From: Nilaparvata lugens
Lineage: Eukaryota; Arthropoda; Insecta; Hemiptera; Delphacidae
Assembly (NCBI RefSeq): GCF_014356525.2
Contig: NC_052518.1
Span: forward strand, 95,796,943-95,860,942
Direction: 5' to 3'
Length of the DNA stretch: 64,000 nt
Every line of letters begins with the position of its first letter. Positions within the stretch are counted from its first letter, which is position 1. Below the pieces are notes generated by a model. It was not told the DNA's origin, did not search any database, and saw only the letters and a program-made list of their open reading frames with translations. Shown here in pieces: positions 1 to 10,768 of the stretch. The translations under genes and the position numbers were made by a program.

Positions 1-65
1 TATTTTGTCGATTAAATATATTCCATAATTGTTAAAAAACGATATGGTAACGTTGTAGAACTAGA

Positions 66-156
66 AGAGGACTGCACTGTATGCTTTGTCGAATTATAAA
101 CAAGTAGAGTAACACCAATATTAATGAAATACTGCCATTATAATTACACTAGCTGG
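66..156. repeat. Degenerate half-copy of the TATAGTGAGGTCCACG MITE family
   Basis: The order of blocks (an 'ctagaaaaggat'-like start, 'ggctttgtcga', 'tagacaag', then 'atactgtcattataa' and 'cacta') matches the right half of the complete copy at 18832-19050, with many substitutions. The left inverted terminus is not visible here. This is a sequence-to-sequence match inside the window, so the relationship is seen, while the class (non-autonomous DNA transposon) is inferred from the complete copy. Confidence 0.55.
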
Positions 157-900
157 TAACCCGTGCTTCGCAAGGGTCTATTTTAAAACTTAACAAACTG
201 AAAACTTGAGGTGATGAAATCTGAAAGAATTGAAGATAGGCCTATAAGAATCCTCGGTTAATTAAGAATTTATATGCAACATCTCAAGTAAATCGTCCAG
301 TAGTTCAGACGTGATGATGTGTCAAACATAATTTTCCTATCCTTTACAGGTGTATACGTGTATAAGCCAGTTCATTCCTTCATTATAGCATATAAGATGG
401 TAGATAGATGGATTTATATATAAGCATCTTTGAATTAGAATACCTTATGAAAGGTTTGAGATATCGATGTTCGGTTTTCACCATATTTTCTGTTGAAATC
501 CTGTATCGAGATCATATTATCATATGACCACCTTCCAATTGAAAAAAAATTGAGCTGGATTCAAAATGGCGGCTCAAAAATGGTGTACGAAATTTGGGTC
601 GACGGGAAACCTGATTTTATTATTCGAATAGGATTCCAAATCATACCTATCTTCTAATTTCCCTTTTAAAAGAAATGTTCAGCTTCTTCCATATAACAAC
701 TGGAAGCATGACAAATTGAAAACTTGACGTAATCAAATCTTGAAGAATCAAAAATAGGCCTATAATCATCCTCGGTTAATTAAGAATATATATGCAAAAT
801 TGAAAGTTAATCAGTCCAGTTAAAACGTGATTATGTGTCAAACATAATTTTCCTATTCCGTACGTGTAAAAGCCAGTTCTTTCCTTTATTATAGTATAGA
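151..900. repeat. Interspersed repeat with CCGTGCTTCGCAAGGG head, two modules
   Basis: The repeat opens with a short hairpin (acccGTGCTTCGCAAgggt at about 159-177). It continues through a module containing 'cctcggttaattaagaat', 'ccagtagttcagacgtgat' and 'gtgtcaaacataattttcc', and a second, similar module follows at about 711-900 ending 'ttattatagtatag'. A second copy with the same two-module layout lies at 9764-10391. No ORF is supported. The class is unresolved; similar hairpin heads and TATAGTATAG-like ends occur in several non-autonomous insect repeat families. Confidence 0.7.
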
Positions 901-937
901 TTATTATGTTGCTTTGGCCTGTGATCTGTAGAAATGT

Positions 938-1180
938 CCTGTAACATCTATAGCTGTGACCACTCTCCGAACCGTTCGCCGTGCCGCTCGCCTCAGTTTC
1001 AACTGTTCGCCGTACCGCACTCCGAACGCTGAACTTTTCAGCCAATCAGAGTCCTCCATTACAATTCGCCGTGCAGTTTGCTCTACAATTTTGGCTATCC
1101 ATCACCAGTGTCAACATGCGAACACGTTCGCGAACATGAATACAGAAGTATATGGGCCTTTTTTATTTTGATGAAATTCA
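938..1180. other. Locally GC-rich stretch with repeated TTCGCCGT motifs
   Basis: 'TTCGCCGTGC' or a one-base variant recurs at about 967-1075, and a 'gttcgcgaac' palindrome lies near 1124. Short ORFs on both strands cross it, but none shows a recognisable domain. It may be the relic of a small transposon. No function is supported. Confidence 0.35.
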
Positions 1181-1207
1181 TGTATCGGACAATTCATTGT
1201 TACGAAT

Positions 1208-1459
1208 CTTAGACCATTTATAGAATAGACACGCTGGGAAGCCTAGACTCTGAAGCCAACATCTAACTGCCAAATCCGCCCACCTTGACGTCACAACCAA
1301 GCTAACAACAATTCATTGAATAACAAAAATGTAAGTTAAACACCACAAACACCTACACAACAAACTTTTGTGACGTCAAGGTGGGCGGATTTGGCAGTTA
1401 GATGTTGGCTTCATGTATGAATATACAATGGGCCGTGTCTAATCTATTACTGGTCTAAG
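1208..1459. mobile_element. Foldback MITE with an 8-bp target-site duplication
   Basis: The ends are inverted copies (CTTAGACCA at the left, TGGTCTAAG at the right) and are flanked on both sides by the same 8 bp, TTACGAAT (1200-1207 and 1460-1467). The inner arms 1252-1296 and 1368-1412 are perfect 45-nt inverted repeats, so the transcript would fold into one long hairpin with a loop of about 70 nt. There is no coding capacity. An 8-bp duplication is typical of hAT-type transposition; the family is inferred, while the repeat structure is seen directly. Confidence 0.9.
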
Positions 1460-1467
1460 TTACGAAT

Positions 1468-2279
1468 GATAAATTGATAGAACCTATAAATATTTTCTAA
1501 TTCATATAAAATAACTTCTGGAAAAATAATGAATGGATAAATACAGATATTGAAATATTGTTGACCAAAAATTTAGTACAACAACAATTCATTCTACTAA
1601 TTCTGTACTGTTAAAATTATAATAATTTTTTTTATTGTTAATCAATTCCATCAACTAACCATGCTAACCATTAGCTAAAGAATAAAAAACTTTTGATTGC
1701 AGTGACCCCGACTATTACAAAATGAATAAACATTTGGGTCAAATATAAGGAATTACTCACATCTCTGATCAACTCGTACTTTTTATTCACAAAATATTAA
1801 CAAAAAATATATAACAATTATATAAAATGAACTCACGGTTAGTACTCAAGTTCGTCTTTTTCTGACCGTGCTACAAATTAATGTAGGTATATGTTTGACA
1901 TTTTTTTTTTGTAATCTTGTTGTCTATTTATTAAGAAAGTTTCCAATGTGATTTTTATTTTAAAGCAATAAAATTTGAATTTGAAAAAAGTATTATCAAC
2001 AAACTCCTAACCAAAGAAAATCTCTGTGCTCTGTTCTAATCGGAATGTATAAGACTCCGTAAATATACAGCTGATTGAAGGCGCAAACCGAACTGGCCAA
2101 GCATACAACAATGGAACAAACACATGGCAAGCTTGCGCTCTCAATAAACACAAAATTAATTCGATCAGCTGATTGATAAGATTATTTTAAGCTTTCCAAT
2201 GATTACAACATAATATGTTAGAATATCATGTGTCAATTATTTCAGTTTCATGTGGCGTTCACCTTTCAATGTTTATAAC
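1468..2279. other. No gene seen; contains a LINE-like 3' tail
   Basis: AT-rich sequence without a supported ORF. At about 1966-1990, 'caataaaatttgaatttgaa' resembles the AATAAA plus TTTGAA-repeat tails at 8232-8256 and 51879-51930, suggesting a very short 5'-truncated LINE end on the + strand. Inverted 'cagctgatt' motifs flank about 2070-2180. Confidence 0.4.
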
Positions 2280-2755
2280 CTTACTTGATAGGATCCTTTT
2301 TCATCCTTTGAAACCCTTAGAGGCAGAATATCTCAAAATTCGTTCTTAGTGCGCGTCTAGCATGTTTGAAGAATATTTGTGCAAAGTTTCAAGTCTGTAG
2401 GGCAATTAGTTTGAGCTTTAGTGTGATTTTACAATAAAATTTTCGAAAAATTCCCTCTCCTTAGCCCCCCTGTGCTCCTGATCGGAATTTTTCTGCATAG
2501 ATCTAATTTGTTTCGTAGCTGAACAAAAAAGCTCCTCATGACTTTGCTGTGCAATGAGCGATTAGAAAGTACAAAATTTTTGGGGGGCCCCCAGCTCCCT
2601 CAGGGGGCCAATTTCTGAAAATTTCTGAATCTTAGTGGTTCTTTTGAGGCTACCATAAACAATTGTGCAAAATGTCAAGTTTATAGGCTCAGTAGTTTGG
2701 GCTGTGGTGTGATTTCAGTCTGTCTGGGGCTTAGCCTTTTATAGATATAGATTGA
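2280..2755. repeat. Old dispersed repeat related to the 151-900 family
   Basis: It contains two degenerate versions of the module 'gtgcaaa.tttcaagt.tataggc.cagtagttt.g.ctgtggtgtgattt' (about 2375-2430 and 2660-2720) and ends 'ttttatagatatagatt'. The same module order occurs in the 151-900 and 9764-10391 repeats. There are no ORFs, and the class is not assigned. Confidence 0.45.
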
Positions 2756-2879
2756 CCTCTTTATGTAAGTGTTTGAGTGCTAAAAAATCGAGAAAACAAC
2801 ATGTCTCATAACTCGCCAGGACTAATGCAATAGGTAAGGCTAGCGATAAGCGAATGAACTCTGTGACTGATTCAGCTCC

Positions 2880-3248
2880 TTTAGTGAGGTCCACGTTATA
2901 ATGGAAGTGTTTGATTAGCAATGGTATTGCTATCCTTGTCTATCATTCAACAAAGCGGATAGCGATATCTCCTTCATGCTTTGCTCTGTTGCCTGATCGT
3001 ATTTTAAAAATGTAGAATTTATTAATTAACAAAATATTCCATTTCAATTATGAAAATTCATTATAAAATTATTGATAAATATAATTTCGTGCCTATAATA
3101 GATCCATTGAACGAGAATGAACACTTAATATTACATTAATAAACCTGTATCAGCTAACGTCTATAGAAGGCTATAGGACAAGACAGAGGATCGGCAACGT
3201 TTTTCTCCTATCTTTCTCCACTGCCATTATAACGTAGACCCCACTATA
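2880..3248. mobile_element. MITE, TATAGTGAGGTCCACG family, copy 1
   Basis: The left end (TTAGTGAGGTCCACGTTATAATGG) and right end (CCATTATAACGTAGACCCCACTATAG) are imperfect inverted repeats. The ends and the internal motif 'ctatccttgtctatc' also appear in the copies at 18832-19050 and 66-156. There is no coding capacity. It was probably mobilised by a transposase encoded elsewhere. This copy is longer than the 219-bp copy, so one of them carries an insertion or deletion. Confidence 0.7.
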
Positions 3249-3415
3249 GTGCAATTAAATGGTCTTTATCGGCCCAAGCGACTGAGGGTGATGCCCACAT
3301 AAGCTCCAAATTAATTTGGAATAGAGACAATTTAGAGTCAATTTTGATGTATGTTGTATCTTTCAACTTAGTGAATATATTGTATTTCCAATCAACTCTT
3401 TATTATTCGTTTCAG

Positions 3416-3596
3416 AGAATTTTCAGAAATAGAAGCAGAGCTTCTTGCTATGAAAGGTGAGGTTCAGAGGATGAAGAAATTTGTCGATTTAAATACAATC
3501 GATGCTGTAAAGCTAGCATTCACAGAGAAAAATCAAAAACTCATTGAATGCTCCAGAACTATGGAACGATTAGAGGAATTTGCCAAAGAAAGTTAA
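3416..3596 (+). CDS. Terminal coding exon of an unidentified host gene (coiled-coil C-terminus)
   Basis: A splice acceptor with a pyrimidine-rich run ends in 'ttcgtttcag' at 3415. The exon opens with one base completing a codon and then reads 59 codons to a TAA at 3594-3596. The peptide begins EFSEIEAELLAMK and ends EEFAKES; it is charged, has heptad-like hydrophobic spacing and looks like the tail of a coiled-coil protein. Codon use is ordinary and there is no transposon motif. The rest of the gene must lie upstream, beyond the window or behind repeats. The pattern vaguely recalls the tail of IFT74-type ciliary coiled-coil proteins, but that is a guess and I do not name the gene. A candidate poly(A) signal lies at about 4146. 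Confidence 0.6.
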
Positions 3597-4150
3597 CATG
3601 TTTTTTTTTCTAGTTTCTAGCCTTTTCTAACAATAGTCTTTGATATTACACCTTTCTACCTCCTCAAACAGAATTTGCGAATTAATGTTATACGGTACTG
3701 AAACCTGAAAATAATTTAGTTTCACTGGAAGTTTCATTTCAATTCAATTTCCAGACTGGAAGTGAATTGAATATTTTCATAGCTATGTATTTGAAGTGAC
3801 GTCTGGAGCGTTCTAATATTGGTTTTGGGAGGTCAATGCTCTGTGCATTCCTGAGGTTCATTTTTGTTGGATATCGAAATTATTTTTAGCTAAATCCAGC
3901 ATTACTTTGAATTGAAATCGATATCTTACTGGTAATATTTTTCAAACTAAATATTGATAGTTCTCTGAAGAACATCATTGAACTATACTGTTTAGGTTTA
4001 TTAGAATTATAATTATTTTTAATATTATGCTTCTGGCCAGTAATCACAAGTTCAATATGAACATTTTTGCAAAGATTCTCATTCGTAAACAACAAGACTC
4101 TCCGGTAAAACGTATAACTAACGAAGAGGACCTCAAACCATTTGAATAAA
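3597..4150 (+). other. Probable 3' untranslated region of the 3416-3596 exon
   Basis: AT-rich sequence after the stop codon with no supported ORF. The clearest downstream polyadenylation hexamer is AATAAA in 'tttgaataaatgt' at about 4146. The extent is inferred, since no transcript evidence is available. Confidence 0.35.
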
Positions 4151-4419
4151 TGTATTACTACACTGTATTTACTGGTTTCTATTATTTAAAGACTGATATA
4201 TATTTAAATGTGGCGATATGTGTCACGAGTTGACCGAGCTCTGTATTTTTTTCTTTCATTAATGGTAATAGACTTTCTTATCTCCTTTAACTTTAACTTT
4301 CTCCTATTCTTTTCTCAGAGTTAATTCTATTCCTTCTTAATTCTTTTTTAAATTTCTCCTTTATTACAAGATTTTGAATAGCTTATTTTTCGTGTTCCTA
4401 TTAATTTTTCCTTTTTTGT

Positions 4420-7358
4420 ATGGTTCTTATAAATGACCCTGAAGAGCATATTTCTCTTGAGACTTACAATACTATTATAATAGAGGATATTTTTCAATCT
4501 CAGATTGAGTTGTTTGGTAGTAGTGATAATCAATCTTACCTGAACATTATTAACGTAAACATAAGAAGTTTGCGAAAAAATTTTGATGAGCTGTCATACA
4601 TTATCAGTAATTGTTCATTAGAGTTTCATATTATTATCCTCAGTGAGACTTGGATAGTTGAAGAGGATGATTTTAATTTTAATTTGAATGGTTATTCAGT
4701 GGTTAACAAGCCATGTAAAACAAATAAATGTGATAGAATTTTTTTCAAATGTAATTTTATAGTAGATGAGTTGGATTACGAAATAAAAGAATCTAACTCA
4801 ATTCTTTTGGATGTACAAGTGCCAGGTGCGAAGGATAAGATAACACTTATCGCTGTTTATAGGTCTCCTTCAACCAATGTAGATAATTTTCTCAACTGTT
4901 TGAATGATTGTTTGTATTCTATCAAAAATAAGCCCAATATAATTTTTGCCGGTGACTTAAATATACATCTGAATAAGTCTACGCTTGCGACTAATGAATA
5001 TTTCGGAATTTTATCTTTGAATGGTTTAAATCATACATAAACAAGCCTACAAAACGGCACTGAATCGATTATCGATCAAATTTTTTTAAAGAATTCCTCT
5101 TTCAATCCCGGCAATGTATCAAGTTCAGTAATAAAAACAACCATCACTGATCACTTTTGTGTCAGCATCCACATTGATCTTTCAACTGACAAAATCGTAA
5201 GTAAAAATAATTCTTTTAATAAAATAGATTTCAATAAATCAATATTATCCATTAAAACTGAAAACAGGGATAACTTATTAGATGACAATTCACATGTGAA
5301 TGAAGCAATGCAAATTTTAACTGACAAAATATCAAATCACATTGTACTTGCAACAGTTACAGTAAAGATTCCGCATAAATTACAACCCCTTAAACCTTGG
5401 ATTACGCGTGGTCTTGTACATTCGATTAAAAAACGGGACAAATTGTTTAAAACACTTTCAAAGCAGCCTTTCAATGACCGTTTAAGAAATGAGTATAAAA
5501 ATTACAGGAATCTTCTTGATAAATTAATAAAACAGAATAAATGTGAGTATTATACGAATAAAATCAATCAGAATATAAAGAACTCTAAGAAAATCTGGGA
5601 AACTCTAAACGAATTGTTAGGTAGAAGACATACTAAAAAAATTCCCAAAATAGAAGCTGATACACTAAATCAACATTTTGCTCGCATAGGAAAACTTTAT
5701 GCTGAGAAATTGAAGTCAAATAATCCCATTGCAACAACATGTAATCATTTCAAGGACTCATGTGTGGAGCATTACAACTCTTTCTTCTTGACACCTACCA
5801 ATGAAAATGAAATTACTGCTACAATAAACTCTCTAAACAATAACTCAGCTCCAGGAATTGACAATATTAGTAATAGGATTTTAAAAACTATTTCACCACA
5901 TATTATAAAACCATTGAAGGTGATAATAAATCAATGTTTTGCGGAGGGTTTTTTCCCTGATAGTTTAACCCTTAAAATTGGCCAATATCATACCCCTACA
6001 TAAATCAGGTGATGCTTCTAATCCATCAAATTATCGTCCAATCAGCTTGTTGAGTACTTTTTCCAAAATTATTGAAAAGTTAATAAAATACTGTTTAGTT
6101 AGCTACCTAAAGCATAATATAATTCACAAAAATCGATTTGGGTTTCAGTCTAAAAAAGTACAGTAGATGCAATATTTCTTCTAACACAGAAAATAACAGA
6201 AAATTTCAATAACAAAAATAAAACAATAGCCATATTTTTAGACCTTGCTAAAGCTTTTGACACTATTCCTCACTCAAAACTTCTGATAAAAATGGAAAAG
6301 TTGGGTATTCGAGGAATAGCCCTTGAATTATTTAAGAGCTATTCAAAAAATAGATTCCAAATGCTCAAAATTGATAATAAAACCAGCCTTGAACTACTCA
6401 CTGATTACGGTATTCCACAAGGAACAGTCTTGTCGCCGATTCTCTTCCTAATCTACATTAATGATCTTCTCAAGTTAGAATCAAAAAATGGTGTCTCAAT
6501 TGCTCTTGCTGATGACAATTCATTGTTATTCAGTGAAACGAATTGGGAGGATACTAAAAAAGCAGCAGAATCCGGACTTAAAATAGTAAAATCCTGGTTT
6601 GATGAGCATATATTAACCTTGAACATAAAAAAAAGTAATTTCATGTCTTTCTCTCCAAATTCTATAGGCCAGCCGCAAGGTTTGGATTCCATTAAAATCC
6701 ATAATGTAAATTGCAACGAATCTGATTGGATGAATTGTACATGCTCAAAGCTTAATAGAGAACATCGTGTTAAATATTTGGGTGTAATGATTGATCAACA
6801 TTTGCGTTGGGATGTTCACATCAATAGTACATGTAACAAACTCAGACATTGGATAGTAAATTCCGTAATATCAGCCAAGTTGGTAATAAAAAAATCTCAA
6901 GACTCATATATTTTGCCTACATTCAATCATTTCTGCAATATGGAATAAAAATTTGGGGTGGAACATACTTAAACCACTTGGAGAAACTCTTTGTAATTCA
7001 AAAACACCTTATAAGAGCTATATTGGGAAAACCCAGACTCTATCCAAGTGAGTTTCTGTTTAGTGAGCTAGATGTTTTAACTGTCAGGCAGCTTTACATA
7101 AGAAATTTAATCATCTACATAAATAAACATATGAATCTTTTCAACCTGCGTGTTTCACAGTATAACCTCCGTCCCTCATCTATTACCTTTCAAATTACAG
7201 ATACTATTTTATCAATTTGTAGAAAACAATTTTTATATCAGGTATCAAAGCTCATCAATGTTATTCTTAACCATTTTATCACTAGTAAATTGAATAGAAA
7301 ACTGCTAATTGAAATTCATACATGGATAATCTCGAACAATGTAATTTTGGCAATGTAA
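4420..7358 (+). pseudogene. LINE ORF2 (endonuclease-reverse transcriptase), decayed
   Basis: A non-LTR retrotransposon polyprotein that would nick target DNA and copy its own RNA there. The ATG at 4420 lies about 43 residues before an APE-type endonuclease domain: NVNIRSL, SETW, YRSP and GDLNIH are seen, with a TDH motif at about 5150. RT follows: 'PGIDNISNRI', 'YRPISLLSTFSKIIEK', 'FLDLAKAFD', 'GIPQGTVLSPILFLIYINDLL', then ADD at about 6508, where the usual tyrosine or phenylalanine is leucine. It is broken by an in-frame TAA at 5038-5040 and by frame changes near 5975, 6155 and 6850-6900. The layout is Jockey/CR1-like, but the clade is not certain. No ORF1 is visible upstream, so the 5' part is missing or too decayed. 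Confidence 0.88.
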
Positions 7359-8256
7359 TTTCCTCATAGCTTAGTATAAAGACTTCTCATGTTTTTTATG
7401 TAAATTTCAACTATTCTTTACTTTTCCCCTAAGCCTTCATTCTGCTCTTTCTCTTCCCTTCCTCACTCACTTTTTCTTTTCCCTTTTTCTTTATAATATC
7501 CCATTATTATTCTCATGTACTGTTAAGCATTGAACACTCGGCCTCTGCGCTCAGGTTCCTCGAACCTTGCAGGGACTTCCCGTTTTTAATATAGTTATGT
7601 ATAATCCTATTAATGATATTCTTCTTTTTCATTTTATATTTTATTTTACTTTTTTCATTTACAACCATTTTTGTCATTGTAATTATGTTTTCCTACAGAT
7701 ACCCTGAAAAGTGACCATTTGTGCACTGATTGCAGGCTGCAAAGAATCACTTTTCCGCACTAGTGCGCAAAGTGAGTACTTTGCGTACTCCAGATTTGCA
7801 GCATGACAACGCAAAATAGTTAGTAGGTTATATGGAGCACCAGTGCAGCAAAATCAAAATTAAGTTGGTAACAGTGACTGGTGTGGCTGCTATAGTGAGC
7901 AGAGGTGAAAAGAAGCACAACGCGCTAATTATTAAGTAGATTTATTACAACCAAGGACAACGACAGCACAGTGCCACCACAGCACACACCACACAGCCGC
8001 CTCGCCATTCAAACACTACTACATTATTCAGGCAAATTTTACCCATAATTACCCACTTTTCATATTCAATGGTAACTGTAGGAAAAATTTAATGTGAAAT
8101 ACGTGCGCAAAGTTCGTTTGCTGCACTCAAGAAACCATTCCGCCCTCGCCTACGGCTCGGGCGTAAACGTTTCTTTCGATGCAGCAAACTGTCACTTTGC
8201 GCACTAGTTGCACAAATAACTATTTTGGGACAAATAAAGATTTGATTTGATTTGAA
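7359..8256 (+). mobile_element. 3' UTR and tail of the 4420 LINE
   Basis: Noncoding sequence after the LINE ORF. It ends 'acaaataaagatttgatttgatttgaa', meaning a polyadenylation hexamer followed by short TTTGA repeats instead of a poly(A). Inverted copies of 'gcactagtgcgcaaagtga' lie at about 7759-7778 and 8190-8212. Part of this region could be a separate small insertion, because these inverted repeats are unusual for a LINE tail. Confidence 0.55.
8116..8190. repeat. GC-rich hairpin inside the LINE 3' region
   Basis: 'gtttgctgcactcaagaaac' and, downstream, 'gtttctttcgatgcagcaaac' are inverted copies with one small bulge. They enclose a GC-rich loop with its own stem (cgccctcgcctacggctcgggcg). 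The base composition differs sharply from the AT-rich surroundings. Confidence 0.6.
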
Positions 8257-8585
8257 CATTGTACGCATCCCCATAGCTCAGTATTACATAGTTCATTCTA
8301 GAACCAAAATAATTGCATAATATAATTGCAACAATACTTCTTCTGGACATAACTTTTTGAGATAATAGAACTTCCTTATGCAATATAGTCATATAATATA
8401 TCATTATATAATTTACTTCCTTATACTTTGTATGTATACAAATCAGTCATCTTTTATATTCTGTACATGATCTAACCAAGTGAGCCTACTAACTAATATA
8501 ACGCCCAGGTACTTGACTGTACTTGCTTGCTTTATTGTTTCAAAGTTACACAATACATTATTCCCCTGTTGTGTACAATCTAATT

Positions 8586-8630
8586 GACCGAACGAAGTGA
8601 GGTCTAAGATTCAAGTCGACGGTTTGGCAT
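8586..8630. repeat. Dispersed repeat with GACCGAACGAAGTGAGGTC hairpin
   Basis: 'gaccgaacgaagtgaggtctaagattca' recurs as 'gaccgagcgaagtgaggtctaagattca' at 22720-22760. GACC and GGTC can pair around the 'gaacgaagtga' loop. The two copies diverge soon after the shared block, so each marks the end of a dispersed element whose body I cannot define. Confidence 0.5.
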
Positions 8631-8639
8631 TTCTCTTAA

Positions 8640-9694
8640 TGTTTGAATGTTTAAATGTTTATATGTTTATATGCATATATGCATATGAGTTTATTAGAAC
8701 CTATAGAGACCAGGGAGGAACTGATTCTCAGAATTCGATTGACGTTTAAAGTAATAAAGAGACGGCCCAACGAAGTGAGACAGGTAGCTCGAAGCTTGAT
8801 GAACGGCAGAAGAAGTTGCACAAAGAGAAATGGAGGCTATTTTGAATTCCTGTAAACAGTGACATGTAACTTGATTATCATCTGAATGATTGCCATCACT
8901 TTTTTTCAATTCTGTCATTTATCTACTTTCAATTATTATTCTATGGATAAATTTTGTTGGATTTTGTAAAAGTGTATGATTAATATTTCATATAGAATAT
9001 TTAGGCTATATGCTACGGAAAATAATGCAATAATCAGGTGATTCCACCCTTGGGGAAATAATGCAAGTGACTGAGCATGTCATATCATTGTAGAATGTTA
9101 AAATATAGATTAAAAATTGTGAATAATGTCAGAGACAAGATCAGTTGATTTCTCCCTAGGATAACCACTTAATGCTTGCTGTTTGTTAATTTCCTCATTT
9201 TTAAGGTGTTCAGTCCAGATATTAGCAGTTTTAAACACTTTATCATGGAACTTACCTTTTCGAATTTATACTCATTCAAAAGCTTATGAAATGGAGAAAT
9301 TTTAGAAATGAAACCACTATAATCAACCGGAGAAAAACCGAGAAAAAACGGTTTGAAATTTCACTTTGAATTTGAAGAATAGCATTTTTTCAAGTTTAAG
9401 CCCTAATAAAAAACTACAAAATATCTTACAACAAATAAAATTACATTAATCTTGTTTTAAATGTTTTAGTCTTTTCAACAATACCCTTGAAATTGAAATT
9501 CGACCGGTAGTTTTCGAGTTATTGAGTATTCAATGACCAGAAGTAGGCATATTTTGAAAATATCGAAAAATCGAAAGGTCGATAGGACGAAAGGAGAAAA
9601 GTTTACTGAACATTTTTAACATTTTTTGTCAGAAATTTTGAGTAAAATGTATGGTTAACGACTGTTACAACCTTGGTGGGACATCCTATATAGG

Positions 9695-9695
<1 letters not shown>
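8640..9695. other. No gene seen; old dispersed repeat near 9020-9690
   Basis: Short ORFs here show no domain. The stretch near 9290-9690 ('ttttcgagttattgagtattcaatgac' through 'cttggtgggacatcctatatag') reads like the end of an insect repeat, where 'gtgggacaccctgtata'-type termini are common. Simple 'gtttatatg' repeats occur at 8655-8690. Confidence 0.35.
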
Positions 9696-9696
<1 letters not shown>

Positions 9697-9756
<60 letters not shown>

Positions 9757-9761
9757 ATATA
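9697..9761. repeat. (TA)n microsatellite
   Basis: An almost uninterrupted run of alternating T and A, directly abutting the CCGTGCTTCGCAAGGG repeat at 9764. This suggests insertion into, or expansion beside, a TA-rich target. Confidence 0.95.
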
Positions 9762-9763
9762 GT

Positions 9764-10391
9764 AGGTAACCCGTGCTTCGCAAGGGTCTATTTTAAAACT
9801 GCAAAATGAAAACTTGACGTAATAAAAAATTCGAAATTTGAAAATAGACCTATAACCATCCTCGGTTAATGAAGAATCTTTATGCAAAATTTCAAATCAA
9901 TCAGTCCAGTAATTCAGACGTGATGATGTGTCAAACATAGTTTCCCTACATCACGTACGTGTATGAGCCAGCTCTTTCCATTATTATAGTAAAGATGATG
10001 GATAGATGGATGATTTATCAGTTCTTTGAATGAGAATAACTTTTGAACGGTTTGAGAAATCGGTGCGACAGTTTATTTTGATGCGACAGAAAATCAGTTA
10101 TTTTTATTCGAATAGGATCCCCAATCATACCTATCATCTAGTGTCCCTTTTAAAAGAAATGTTCAGCTGCTTCTATACAACAACTGGAAGCATGAAAAAT
10201 TGAAAACTTGACGTAATGAAATCTTGAAGAACTGAAACTAGGCATAAATAACCATCCTCGGTTAATTAAGAATCTATATATGCAAAATTTAAAATTAATC
10301 AGTTCAGTTAATTCAGACGTGATGATGCGTCAAACATAATTCCCTATTCCTTACGTGTATAAGCCAGTTCTTTCCTTTATTATAGTATAGA
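9764..10391. repeat. Second copy of the CCGTGCTTCGCAAGGG repeat
   Basis: It has the same head hairpin and the same two tandem modules as 151-900, including 'accatcctcggttaat', 'cagacgtgatgatgtgtcaaacata' split by substitutions, and the terminal 'tttattatagtatag'. The two copies are diverged, so this is an old family. No coding sequence. Confidence 0.7.
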
Positions 10392-10694
10392 AAACTGAAG
10401 AATATATAATACTTGAAAACATCACAGAATCATATTGATTTTTCCAATACATCAATAAATTTTAGTTCGATTAGGATCCTCCTCAATTTGAATCAGGCAG
10501 CCTTTGTCTTCCCAATTCCAAACAAAATACCTAAAATACTCGTTTCACTGGGAATTCGTGTCTGATAGTACATTATAACTGAAGAATATAAATTATTACT
10601 TATTTTATTGTGATCTATTCATGTTTTTCAAATTCCTTCAAAAAATAATTGATAATAATACGCTTCGAGGGAAAAAATTAAGAACAAAAAAATT
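10392..10694. other. No gene seen
   Basis: AT-rich sequence without a supported ORF or repeat. It ends in 'gaacaaaaaaattggg'. On the - strand this supplies a T-run just downstream of the tRNA-like sequence, as expected of a Pol III stop. Confidence 0.4.
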
Positions 10695-10767
10695 GGGAAG
10701 CCTCGGGGATTCAAACCGAGGAACCATCGCTCCGTAAGCTAGCGTTTTACCGTTGCGCTACACAGCC
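10695..10767 (-). tRNA. tRNA-like sequence (Arg-ACG-like), probably a pseudogene or SINE head
   Basis: Read on the - strand this is 73 nt starting GGCTGTGTAGCGCAACGG. It has an A-box-like segment (TAGCGCAACGG), a D-stem (TAGCG/CGCTA), a loop containing TTACGGA (ACG in anticodon position) and a B box GGTTTGAATCC, followed by a T-run. However, acceptor halves GGCTGTG and GCTTCCC do not pair, the anticodon stem has mismatches, and the T-stem pairs only if the loop is enlarged. A working tRNA is therefore unlikely; a tRNA pseudogene or the head of a tRNA-derived SINE fits better. Confidence 0.5.
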
Positions 10768-10768
10768 G

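Noticed and set aside
3416..3596. Naming the coiled-coil exon as IFT74
   Set aside because: Only a loose pattern resemblance from memory; too weak without a search.
10695..10767. Functional tRNA-Arg
   Set aside because: Acceptor ends do not pair and the anticodon stem and T-loop are irregular.
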